From contig WVZO01000540.1 of the NCBI GenBank assembly GCA_011772425.1, positions 4,246 to 43,669 on the forward strand: a DNA stretch of 39,424 nt, in the 5' to 3' direction. Shown piece after piece: positions 7,757 through 15,636 of this stretch (positions within the stretch are counted from its first letter, which is position 1; the number at the start of each line of letters is the position of its first letter). The position numbers and the translations under genes were made by a program. The DNA is from Candidatus Aminicenantota bacterium (GTDB lineage Bacteria; Acidobacteriota; Aminicenantia; UBA2199). A model generated the notes under the pieces. It did no database searches. It saw only the letters and a list, made by a program, of their open reading frames with translations, and had not been told where the DNA came from.

Positions 7757-8677
7757 ATGCATAAAGAAAACTTTATGAGAGTAATCACGGTAGTTTTCTT
7801 CCTGGCTAGCCTGTTTGTTGTAACAGGTTACGCGGGGGGAAATATTGAGGGGACCGTTAAAATGGCGGCTAAACTTTTCGTTAAGATGGGCATTGAGGTT
7901 AATGAATGGCCGGGTCAAAGCATCGAGGTACAAAAAACAGAAAAATTTTACGACTTAAAGGGGAAATTAGCTGTTTACGCGTTTCAATTCTCAGATGGTG
8001 TGGTCTTCGCAAGCGCTAATAAAGATCAAAATCCGGTTATCGGAGGTTACAGAGGCGGTTCTTTGAAAGAGGTGCTTGACGTTGGGAAGAAGAATGCGGC
8101 TGGCTATCTTGGGACAGCAAAAGTAGAGCTAACTCGGTTAATTTATTTTCCAGGATTAAATTTCTTTGGGAAATATCAAGGTGGAGGCAAGACCGTACTA
8201 ATCAACTTGCTTACAGGTTCTAAAATTGATGAAAAAAAACTTGGGAAAATTCAAGTACCTAAAAAAAGCAATTGGCAGAAAAAGACAATCAATGGTAATT
8301 GGCATTTTGTCGAAAAATACTTATCTGAAATGACAAAAAAAGGAAAGAAGGAGCCGGTTTTCAAGGGTAAATTCGATGACGATAAGCGTAAGAGAAAAAA
8401 GGGTAAATATGCATCAAAACCTGGAAAACCTTTTGTTCAGGGAGATGTCAGAGACGCGATAGATAAAGGTGAGTCCTATAGTGTCCGTATTTCTGGTACT
8501 ATGCCTGAGCTTGGTTCTTTTACGGTTATCGGATATGACAAAGGTTCGTGGCAAACTCCGGAAAAGAAAGGTGGATGGGAGTTCGTATTTATCAAAGATG
8601 ATCGAGTTGGAGATAAAGGCCCCAAGAGCATGAAATCCGCTTCAATCTCTATGACGGAAATAATTGAGTTGAAGTAG
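7757..8677 (+). CDS. Secreted protein with streptopain-inhibitor-like domain
   Basis: A 306-aa exported protein. Residues 7-30 form a signal peptide (VVFFLASLFVVTGYAGG). The mature N-terminal region contains AAKLFVKMGIEVNEW and then VYAFQFSDGVVFASANKDQN followed by PVIGGYRGG. This pattern resembles the Spi/peptidase-C10 propeptide fold, normally reading YxFxxxxGFVIVSAD followed by PxLGYS. No protease domain follows, so it could act as a stand-alone inhibitor-like or binding module; this is inference. A Lys-rich linker (about residues 190-220) leads to a C-terminal 75-residue domain of unknown type. The gene has its own promoter and a strong AGGAGG site. It is a tandem paralogue of the degenerate gene just upstream. 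Confidence 0.6.
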   Translation: MHKENFMRVITVVFFLASLFVVTGYAGGNIEGTVKMAAKLFVKMGIEVNEWPGQSIEVQKTEKFYDLKGKLAVYAFQFSDGVVFASANKDQNPVIGGYRGGSLKEVLDVGKKNAAGYLGTAKVELTRLIYFPGLNFFGKYQGGGKTVLINLLTGSKIDEKKLGKIQVPKKSNWQKKTINGNWHFVEKYLSEMTKKGKKEPVFKGKFDDDKRKRKKGKYASKPGKPFVQGDVRDAIDKGESYSVRISGTMPELGSFTVIGYDKGSWQTPEKKGGWEFVFIKDDRVGDKGPKSMKSASISMTEIIELK

Positions 8678-8868
8678 CATTAAGGAGGAGTAACATATAA
8701 AGGGCTTTTTTCTGATCAACGTTGATAATGCATTCAAAAGTTTGATGAAAGGTCTTTGTCGAGACCTCAATAGGAAGGTCCAGGCTAGTTTCGGCGAATT
8801 TAGTAGTAAATAGTCAGGGCGTTAGTTGAAAAGAGGATTTCCTACCCACCAAATACAAAGTAATAAAA

Positions 8869-10065
8869 ATGACTTTTAAAGAGAAATTAGATGAAGTAGT
8901 TAAAGAAAGACGAGAATCGTTGTTAAATAAATCAACAGCTGGTTCTCTTGTGATAACTTACATAACACACTATGTGCCATTAGAAATTTTGGCAGCTTCC
9001 GGCTCTGAGTACCTGAGCTGGGAATGGTTAGTTCATCTTTACGGTGTTCCTGATGAATATGCTGAATCTCAGGTACCGGATCTATATTTCCCCAAGGACT
9101 TTTGTGCTTACAGCAGGTTTAATTTTGCTCTTCAACTGAAAGAACCCAAACCTCAGATTGACAGGTTCTATTTAGTATATACCTGTGACCCGGTTACAAA
9201 GATGTCCGAGTATCTTGATAGGGTATATCCTATTCATTATGTCAATTTACCCAGATGGAAGAGCGACAATTCAATGAAGCTGTGGTATAATGAGATACAT
9301 AAGATCAAACAAAGTTTACAAGATCTCACTGGTAGTGAAATAGGTGCAGAAAAATTGAAGAATGCAATCTTAACAGAAAAACGAATCAAGAAGAAGCTGA
9401 TTGACCTATGCATGATGAGAACTAAGCTTGATTTTCCATTGAAATCTTCAGATTTACACATGCTTCTTCAACTTCACTACCTGATGGACCAGGAAAGCTA
9501 TGAGCAACTTTTAGATAAGACATTAGCTTATATAGCTGATAACCCTCTTGAAAGTCCAGCAGGTAACGGACTACCGATTGTACTTTTATTGGGAGCCCCA
9601 TTTGTAGAGGAGCCACCAGGAGTCTTAGGAGATACTTTCTGTGGGCAGGATATAGTGGAGTTTGTAGAAAGCTTCAATGTGAAAGTTATCGAGGAACCCT
9701 GGCGGGAGATTATATCAAACAGTATGCCGGAGCCATCAAAATACGATGGAGATTTGATTGAGATGCTTGCGAATCATTATTACGAATGTCCTCTGGGTGC
9801 ATATATGATTCCTAATACTGATCGAAGAGTGAAGGAGAACCTCGAATTAGCCTTGCTATTTAAAGCAAAATATGCTCTATACTTCAATTATAAAGGGTGT
9901 AGAGTCTTCTTAGCCGAATCAAAAGCCAGCGAGGAAGCATTAAGAGAAAGAGGAATATCCTTTCAGCATATACAGATTAGCGGAGAGAAATCGGAGATGG
10001 AGCAATTGCGTACACGTATTGAATCATTTTTATACACGATGAACAGGCAGCCCCGTAGTAAATAA
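8869..10065 (+). CDS. 2-hydroxyacyl-CoA dehydratase-family subunit (HgdB/DCCP-like), first
   Basis: A 398-aa protein of the 2-hydroxyacyl-CoA dehydratase D-component family (HgdB, FldBC, BcrBC and double-cubane-cluster proteins). Four cysteines lie at family-typical places: Cys79 (DFCAYSRF), Cys106 (YTCDPVTKM), Cys307 (YECPLGAY) and Cys344 (YKGCRVF). They would bind an iron-sulphur cluster, such as the [4Fe-4S] of dehydratases or the [8Fe-9S] double cubane. No ribosome-binding site stands directly before the ATG; AGAGGA lies over 30 nt upstream and an in-frame stop at 8827 limits other starts. It heads a co-directional set with a second subunit 28 nt downstream and an activase, the arrangement used for ATP-driven low-potential reductions. 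The substrate is unknown. Confidence 0.85.
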   Translation: MTFKEKLDEVVKERRESLLNKSTAGSLVITYITHYVPLEILAASGSEYLSWEWLVHLYGVPDEYAESQVPDLYFPKDFCAYSRFNFALQLKEPKPQIDRFYLVYTCDPVTKMSEYLDRVYPIHYVNLPRWKSDNSMKLWYNEIHKIKQSLQDLTGSEIGAEKLKNAILTEKRIKKKLIDLCMMRTKLDFPLKSSDLHMLLQLHYLMDQESYEQLLDKTLAYIADNPLESPAGNGLPIVLLLGAPFVEEPPGVLGDTFCGQDIVEFVESFNVKVIEEPWREIISNSMPEPSKYDGDLIEMLANHYYECPLGAYMIPNTDRRVKENLELALLFKAKYALYFNYKGCRVFLAESKASEEALRERGISFQHIQISGEKSEMEQLRTRIESFLYTMNRQPRSK

Positions 10066-10093
10066 CAAATAGGTAGGATAGGAGGTATAGAAT

Positions 10094-11335
10094 ATGAGTG
10101 ACATAAGAGGCTACGACAAGTTGTTAGCATTATTTGACGAGAGAAAACAAGAGCTAATTGAGTTTAGCAATAATGGAACCCACATTTTCTCTTACCACTG
10201 TCTTTTCGTTCCCAAAGAAGTTGTAACTGCATCAGGTGCCGCACACGTGGAGCTGCCATGGTTGGCTAAATTATATGGTTGTAAGGAAGATCAGCTTGAG
10301 GCAGCAGAGAAGCATATACCCCATTCCAGCGAGGAATTTTGTACCTTATGTAGGTGGAATTTTATGACAGGGTTGGCAGATCCCCATCCTAAAATATCTC
10401 AAGTAATCGGCATAACCACATGCGCTCCATTGATAAAAGTGGTGACTATGCTTCCCAGGGTAGACCCGGAGTTTCCGCCGCTTCATGTGATGAATCTACC
10501 TCGGAGACTGGATAATGAGGATGATATGGAAAATTGGTTTACAGAAGTTAAGATATTGATGAAGCTCGTTGAGGAAGTAACCGAGAAAAAAATCAGCAAT
10601 GATGACTTGGAGAGAGAAATTAAGAGGGAGAATCGCTTGAGGTCTCTTTTGCGTGAAATCCTGGAAATACGGAGAACTGATCCGATTCCCATAAAAAGCA
10701 GTCAGGCATCATTGGTTGCTGATCTCCAATTTGTGTTAGATAGCCAGAAACTCATCGATTCCTTAGAAGAGTTAAATGTAGAATTAAAACAACGTAAAAG
10801 AAATGGTATTAATGTATATCCCTCGGAAGCTCCCAGGCTGTTATTGACAGGACCTACATTACACGATCATCCCCAGATGCCAGGTACAGTTCATGAGCCA
10901 TTTATAATAAAACTGATAGAAGAACTGGGTGGGGCTCCTGTTGCTGAGGACTTCTGTGCCGGGATTAGATCATTCTGGGCAACTATTCCTTATGCTGAGG
11001 ACCCCCTAAGGCAAATTGCTAACCATTATGCGAATGTAATTAATTGTGCATGCCAGACTCCTAACCAGAGAAGGATAGACCAGTGTATTTCAGCAGCGTT
11101 GGGCGCAAATGTAGATGGTGTAATCTACATCAATTTGAGAACTTGCAAGATTTTCGGTGCTGAGGTCAAGAAACTTCAAGAGGTGTTTGAGAAGCTCGGG
11201 ATACCCTTCACATCTATAGAGCGAACAGGTGATCCCGAGTCAGAGCAAGTTGAACAACTCAAAAACCGGATCGAACCATTCATTCAAACCCTGAGAGTAA
11301 ATAATGGGAGGAAAAAGGCATCAACCTGGCAATAA
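10094..11335 (+). CDS. 2-hydroxyacyl-CoA dehydratase-family subunit (HgdB/DCCP-like), second
   Basis: A 413-aa paralogue of the preceding gene with the same fold pattern: the opening LLALFDERKQELIEF, then Cys83 and Cys86 (EEFCTLCRW), Cys110 (ITTCAPLIK), a late NCACQTPNQRR and RTCKIFGAE. It carries more cysteines at the ligand sites than its partner, which suggests unequal clusters in a heterodimer, as in lactyl- and phenyllactyl-CoA dehydratases. AGGAGG lies 7-12 nt upstream of the ATG. It lies 28 nt after subunit one and 31 nt before the activase, so the three are very probably co-transcribed. Benzoyl-CoA reductase-type and DCCP-type activities are alternatives to a dehydratase. Confidence 0.85.
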   Translation: MSDIRGYDKLLALFDERKQELIEFSNNGTHIFSYHCLFVPKEVVTASGAAHVELPWLAKLYGCKEDQLEAAEKHIPHSSEEFCTLCRWNFMTGLADPHPKISQVIGITTCAPLIKVVTMLPRVDPEFPPLHVMNLPRRLDNEDDMENWFTEVKILMKLVEEVTEKKISNDDLEREIKRENRLRSLLREILEIRRTDPIPIKSSQASLVADLQFVLDSQKLIDSLEELNVELKQRKRNGINVYPSEAPRLLLTGPTLHDHPQMPGTVHEPFIIKLIEELGGAPVAEDFCAGIRSFWATIPYAEDPLRQIANHYANVINCACQTPNQRRIDQCISAALGANVDGVIYINLRTCKIFGAEVKKLQEVFEKLGIPFTSIERTGDPESEQVEQLKNRIEPFIQTLRVNNGRKKASTWQ

Positions 11336-11366
11336 GGAATAGCTCGGTAAAAAGAAGGCAAGAGAA

Positions 11367-12140
11367 ATGGTAGTTGCAGGAATTGATATTGGTTCAACCA
11401 CTACAAAAGCTGTAATTTTGAATAAGAAGGGCAAAATAATCGGGAAATCCCTTGAGCCCACAGGTCCGAATATGAAGCAGGTAGCAGAGAAGGTATTGCT
11501 TGCATCGTTAGATCAAGCAGGATTTTGCAGGGAAGATGTAGAGTATATTGTGACCACCGGATACGGTCGAAACAGTGTCAACTGGAAAAACGAAGCAATT
11601 CCTGAGATAATCACTACTTCTTTCGGTGGGTTTCATTTACATAATAAAATCAAGACCATTTTAGACATCGGCGGCCAGGATAGTAAAGCTATCACTGTAG
11701 GAAATAATGGTGAAATGGTCAACTTTAAGATGAATGACATGTGTGCAGCGGGTACAGGCAGGTTCCTGGAAAATATGGCTCGAGTTTTAGGTTTGCCTTT
11801 AAAAGAAATGATTGAAAAGGGATTAACTTTCAAGAATCCTATTACAATTGATACAACCTGTACCGTTTTTGCAGAATCGGAAGTAATTACGAAACTTTCA
11901 CAAAATCAGCCATTGGAAGATATAATCGCGGGTGTCCATTTGGCAGTAATAAGAAGGATAACGCCAATGCTCAAACAAGTTGGGATTAAAGCTCCCTTAA
12001 TGTTCAGTGGAGGGGTCGCCAGGAACAGTCTGGTAATCAAAATGATAGAGCGTCAGTTTAAGATGAAGCCGATCATTCATCCTGATCCGCAATTAGTATG
12101 TGCATTCGGGGCTGCTAAAATAGCTTTAGAGAAGTGTTAA
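11367..12140 (+). CDS. BcrAD/BadFG-type activase (2-hydroxyacyl-CoA dehydratase activator)
   Basis: A 257-aa ASKHA-fold ATPase. The phosphate-binding loop GIDIGSTTTKAVIL is at residues 5-18, and DIGGQDSK and GGVARNS give the later nucleotide-binding motifs. Cys126 (MCAAGTGRF) and Cys165 (DTTCTVFAESEV) match the two cysteines that hold the shared [4Fe-4S] cluster of the homodimeric HgdC activator. The length equals the family norm (about 260 aa). The role is to use ATP hydrolysis to push an electron into the dehydratase-type partner encoded directly upstream. The ribosome-binding site is weak (AAGAAGGCAAGAG). Confidence 0.92.
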   Translation: MVVAGIDIGSTTTKAVILNKKGKIIGKSLEPTGPNMKQVAEKVLLASLDQAGFCREDVEYIVTTGYGRNSVNWKNEAIPEIITTSFGGFHLHNKIKTILDIGGQDSKAITVGNNGEMVNFKMNDMCAAGTGRFLENMARVLGLPLKEMIEKGLTFKNPITIDTTCTVFAESEVITKLSQNQPLEDIIAGVHLAVIRRITPMLKQVGIKAPLMFSGGVARNSLVIKMIERQFKMKPIIHPDPQLVCAFGAAKIALEKC

Positions 12141-12229
12141 ATGCTATACGGAAAGACGTGATATTGGGAATCAGTGGTTAAAGTGGATGATTTCACAGAG
12201 ACATTAGAGAGGAGTAAGGAGTATCAGAC

Positions 12230-13390
12230 ATGAAAGAATTATATCTTGACGATATGGTAGGGCTTATGAGACCTGGAATAAAGATCCCCCTAAGTGCCAT
12301 AAAACTAATGAGACAAGTACGAGCCTTAAAGAAAAAAAATTATCCCGTCCCGTTAATGGCTGTTTGGATTCTGACGTATAAATGTAACTTTCGCTGTTCA
12401 CACTGCTATATTGAAGGATCTCCTGAGAGCCAATCGGAGGAACTACCCACAAGAGATGCGAAACAACTAATCAGTATACTGGCAGATGCAGGAGTCCGAG
12501 GATTAACATTTAGCGGTGGTGAACCGCTTGTTCGGGAGGACTTCCTCGAGTTAGTGGGACATGTGAAAGCGAGTGGGATGGAACCTATTATCATGACTAA
12601 CGGTGCTTTGTTAAACACAAAGATTCTAGAAGATCTTAAGACATTGGGAATAAGAAGGTTGGGTATTAGTTTAGATGGTGCAACTGAGGAAACTTATAAC
12701 CGAATTAGACAGACTGATGGTTATGATCTGATCATGAGCAATCTTGCTGAAGCTCAAAGATTAGGGCTTTCTATACTTCTATGCATGACTATCCAAAGAG
12801 ATAATTTTCGTGAAGTGAATAATTTTATTGATTTGGGATTGAAATTCGGTGTTGCCAGGGTGGTATTGCGTGATATAATTCCCTATGGACGGGCAATGAA
12901 GAATAATGATATTAGTCCCGTAGAACGAGAGGAACTGCTGAAAGTTTATTATAAAAGGTCAAAAGACCTAAGGGATGTTATGGAGGTGACCATTTGTGAT
13001 GCAGCGCCCTGGCTGAGGATTATGCTGGAACTCTCTAAAGAGGAAGGTGCTATTCTTGACCATATGCGAATCCGGCTGATGGGTAAATTTATGCGAGGAT
13101 GCCCTGCAGCCGCACTTTTTTGTGGTGTATCTCCCGAAGGCAATCTTCTTCCCTGTCCCTTTTTGTTAATAAGCGTTGGAAACATTTTAAAAGAGGGTTT
13201 TACTGAGCTGTGGCACAATTCGGAAGTTATGAAGAATATAAGAAATCAGGATATTAAGGGAAAGTGTAAAATATGTGAGTATATGGAGGTATGTGGTGGA
13301 TGCAGAGCCAGAGCATATGGGTATGTAGGCGACTATCTTGCCGCCGATCCTGGCTGTAATTATGCCCCGAAAAAAGGTAAAGAGAAATAA
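12230..13390 (+). CDS. Radical SAM enzyme with SPASM domain
   Basis: A 386-aa protein. The SAM-cluster motif CNFRCSHC gives Cys52, Cys56 and Cys59 in the standard CX3CX2C spacing, followed by a GGEPL motif (SGGEPLVRED) for SAM binding. The C-terminal third holds a SPASM-type cysteine set: RGCPAAALFCG, LLPCPF, CKICEYMEVCGGCRARAYG and DPGCNY, enough for two auxiliary [4Fe-4S] clusters. The CRARAYG ending resembles the AhbD/NirJ haem-modifying and peptide-modifying SPASM groups, but the substrate cannot be named. AAGGAG precedes the ATG by about 10 nt. It follows the activase by 89 nt in the same direction, hinting at one pathway in which dehydratase-type electron transfer and radical chemistry cooperate. 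Confidence 0.85.
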   Translation: MKELYLDDMVGLMRPGIKIPLSAIKLMRQVRALKKKNYPVPLMAVWILTYKCNFRCSHCYIEGSPESQSEELPTRDAKQLISILADAGVRGLTFSGGEPLVREDFLELVGHVKASGMEPIIMTNGALLNTKILEDLKTLGIRRLGISLDGATEETYNRIRQTDGYDLIMSNLAEAQRLGLSILLCMTIQRDNFREVNNFIDLGLKFGVARVVLRDIIPYGRAMKNNDISPVEREELLKVYYKRSKDLRDVMEVTICDAAPWLRIMLELSKEEGAILDHMRIRLMGKFMRGCPAAALFCGVSPEGNLLPCPFLLISVGNILKEGFTELWHNSEVMKNIRNQDIKGKCKICEYMEVCGGCRARAYGYVGDYLAADPGCNYAPKKGKEK

Positions 13391-13450
13391 AAGTTATAAT
13401 AAATCCATATTATCTATATTATACCACAGGACTAAAATTAGGAGCGAGTA

Positions 13451-14227
13451 ATGTCTTTTAAAAACAGATTGCTTGGTGAAATGGGGCGACTCTATATGGA
13501 TAGAATGCCTAAAGGTCAAAGAATAGCGTTTATGATTCTTAAGACAAAGAGCGTTGAAGATATCGTCTTACTTCCGGCAACAGTAGAAATGCAGAGAAGG
13601 TTATTGAAGGCAGCAAATAGGAGAAAAGAGATTGGATTGACTTACAGGGTAAGATATGGGAAAAAATGGGTCTCACTCGTTAATGCTGGTATGGGAGCAC
13701 CTTCTACAGAGATATTTGTTACTGCTTTAGCACATGCTGGGGCAAAGAATATAATTCGTGCAGATTTTTGTGGGAGCCTTAGAAAAGAGATTGAGGTGGG
13801 AGATATCTTCTTAGTTAAATCAGCAATCCCGGATGATGGGATTTCTAAATACTATACGACTCCAGAGATGCTTTATTCCGATCATGTACTTTTGAGAGTC
13901 CTTGAAGATAAAGGAAAGAAAATAACTGAGAAATACGATTTAAAACTCCATGTGGGTAAGATTCGCAGTGTAGACGTACTTTTTGCACAAACTACGGAAT
14001 TGCTACAAAAGTGGGCAATTGATAATGAAGCGCTCGATATGGAAACAAGCGCATTGTATATGATTTCTCAGAAATTTGGAATCAAGGCTTGTTCCATTCT
14101 TGTGGTTTCCGATGCCAAACTCTATGAAGTAGACCCATTCAGCTCTAAGAATTTTCCTATGAATAAACTAATGGATGGAGTCGACCGGCTTGTAGAGATA
14201 CTTATCGATGCTATCCAGACATTTTAG
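13451..14227 (+). CDS. Nucleoside phosphorylase-family enzyme (PNP/UDP type)
   Basis: A 258-aa protein of the PNP_UDP_1 fold. The NAGMGAPSTEIFVTAL segment and the late ALDMETSALYMIS plus ILVVSDAK segments match uridine/purine phosphorylases, and DMETS is the typical ribose-binding region. The N-terminal phosphate loop is not the usual GDPxR: the equivalent place reads LLPATVEMQRR. The second phosphate region reads IIRADFCGSL rather than IRVGTCGAL. It may therefore be a nucleosidase or act on a modified nucleoside. GGAG precedes the ATG. It closes the co-directional set after the radical SAM gene (60 nt gap); clearing a SAM-derived nucleoside is one speculative role. Its end overlaps the opposite gene by 17 nt. 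Confidence 0.8.
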   Translation: MSFKNRLLGEMGRLYMDRMPKGQRIAFMILKTKSVEDIVLLPATVEMQRRLLKAANRRKEIGLTYRVRYGKKWVSLVNAGMGAPSTEIFVTALAHAGAKNIIRADFCGSLRKEIEVGDIFLVKSAIPDDGISKYYTTPEMLYSDHVLLRVLEDKGKKITEKYDLKLHVGKIRSVDVLFAQTTELLQKWAIDNEALDMETSALYMISQKFGIKACSILVVSDAKLYEVDPFSSKNFPMNKLMDGVDRLVEILIDAIQTF

Positions 14228-14570
14228 TATCATAAAAAGAATTGGATATAAGGAGGAGTGTCAAGGAAAAAATTGGGATCAGGTATTCTATCCACCGGCT
14301 GCCTTTAGGGCTGAGGCGTAATTCTTTGAAATGAGTTCTTAATTGTTCCAGAGCAGCATGCACAAAGTTTTGGCTTCTCAATCCGAACTTTTTGTCACCC
14401 ACCTTTTCAATTTTCCGGTTATAAATGGATCTTTGTCTTCCATCGCTGTCTTTTACAAAGAGTTTCCGGATTATTTCGATGTACATATCGCGGATTTTTT
14501 TTAGTTCTTTGTCTGATTTTTCTTGAATCTCTTTTTCCATATTTTTCATGCTTCTATTTATCTTTTCCAT
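14211..14570 (-). CDS. Hypothetical protein, 119 aa (copy 2 of repeated gene)
   Basis: A charged, mostly helical protein with a good ribosome-binding site (AGAGGAG about 7 nt before the ATG at 14570). Its N-terminal 29 residues are almost identical to the partial gene at the left edge of the window, so it belongs to a multicopy family. The segment SRWIEYLIPIF near residue 90 is encoded by the 16-bp repeat that also occurs twice elsewhere without the gene. The last 20 or so residues are encoded by sequence overlapping the end of the nucleoside phosphorylase gene, so the native C-terminus may have been replaced on insertion. Function unknown; it may belong to a mobile element. Confidence 0.55.
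   Translation of the reverse strand: MEKINRSMKNMEKEIQEKSDKELKKIRDMYIEIIRKLFVKDSDGRQRSIYNRKIEKVGDKKFGLRSQNFVHAALEQLRTHFKELRLSPKGSRWIEYLIPIFSLTLLLISNSFYDTKMSG
14279..14294 (+). repeat. 16-bp dispersed repeat, copy 2
   Basis: TCAGGTATTCTATCCA inside the 119-aa gene (minus-strand codons for WIEYLI). With 2247 it shares a longer 26-bp match extending leftward. Confidence 0.7.
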
Positions 14571-14658
14571 TTAATGACTCCTCTAATCTATCACTGGTTT
14601 TACCGGAAGAATATATTTAGCACACTTTTAGAAAAAACACAACTCGTTTGGGATAATA

Positions 14659-14790
14659 AAAATCCGTTTTTTGTCAATGGACTGACATAAAATAGCGTTT
14701 TTGTGTCAGTGTGGTGACCATGGTTTATTTTTTGTCTGTTCCGTTTTTTCCCTTAATAAATTCAACTTTTCAAACACCGAGCAAGCTTTT
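14659..14790 (+). repeat. 130-bp direct repeat, copy 1
   Basis: Matches 15956-16086 with only a few substitutions and small gaps over its full length. Inside is a stem formed by ACTGACATAAAA and TTTTGTGTCAGT (one mismatch). The two copies bracket the DUF2442 gene and the 21-22-bp tandem array, about 1.3 kb apart. Confidence 0.85.
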
Positions 14791-14827
14791 CTAATAATTT
14801 TCTTTGCCTGCCCCATTAGTTTCTACG

Positions 14828-14855
14828 TTTGTTTCAAGACTACGCTTGAAACAAA
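14828..14855. repeat. Perfect 11-bp inverted repeat (hairpin)
   Basis: TTTGTTTCAAG, a 6-nt loop ACTACG, then CTTGAAACAAA. There is no T-run after it, so it is not a standard terminator; an operator or RNA stem is possible. Confidence 0.6.
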
Positions 14856-15059
14856 TGCCATCTCTGGTGGGACATGCAATATGTAAAACATGTTGGTTTG
14901 TTACCGCACTGTAAGTGCCTACTCTTATTGCGAAACACAAATCCTCTCTTGAATTCTTTTTTCATATATGTTATCTTATATTCTCAGCAAATAAAGGGCT
15001 TTCACCCCATGTTATACGAAAAATTGAAAAGTTAGTCTTCCAACACTGTGAACTTTTAA

Positions 15060-15359
<300 letters not shown>

Positions 15360-15476
15360 TTAAGTATAGGGTTCAGGCTTATTGATTATAGGAAGGCAGA
15401 AAGGTGCCCGGCGCTCCTGGCCAGAAAATTGGTTACCTAATCGTAAAATCTTGCCATTTTCTGGCAGAATATTTTT

Positions 15477-15565
15477 TCACCGCAGAGAGCGCGGAGATCG
15501 CGGAGGAATAATTTTCTAATAAAAAATGACCTCTCTGAGTTCTCAGCGTGCTCCGCAGTGAATAT
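15477..15565. repeat. Imperfect palindrome of the CGCAGAG/CGCGGAG type
   Basis: The left arm CACCGCAGAGAGCGCGGAG and the right arm CTCAGCGTGCTCCGCAGTG can fold together. Such intergenic repeats are common in environmental bacterial genomes and give spurious short reading frames (TAEHAENSER-like peptides); no gene is called. Confidence 0.6.
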
Positions 15566-15600
15566 ATAGCCTTTTTGGCTCCGGCTCGTTCGGGTTGTGG

Positions 15601-15616
15601 TCAGGTATTCTATCCA
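15601..15616 (+). repeat. 16-bp dispersed repeat, copy 3
   Basis: TCAGGTATTCTATCCA immediately before the 21-22-bp tandem array; right-hand extension GT shared with copy 1 only. Confidence 0.7.
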
Positions 15617-15636
15617 GTAGGAACAGGTCACTGACC

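Noticed and set aside
8700-8868. Riboswitch before the dehydratase set
   Set aside because: Only a short 5-bp stem (GGTCT/AGACC) is visible and no known riboswitch core could be recognised.
14701-14886. 61-codon frame with Cys-rich start
   Set aside because: Lies in the 130-bp direct repeat and the hairpin; no ribosome-binding site, and the second repeat copy does not preserve it.
15437-15631. 64-codon minus-strand frame (TAEHAENSER-like peptide)
   Set aside because: Typical spurious translation of a CGCAGAG-type intergenic palindrome joined to the 16-bp repeat.
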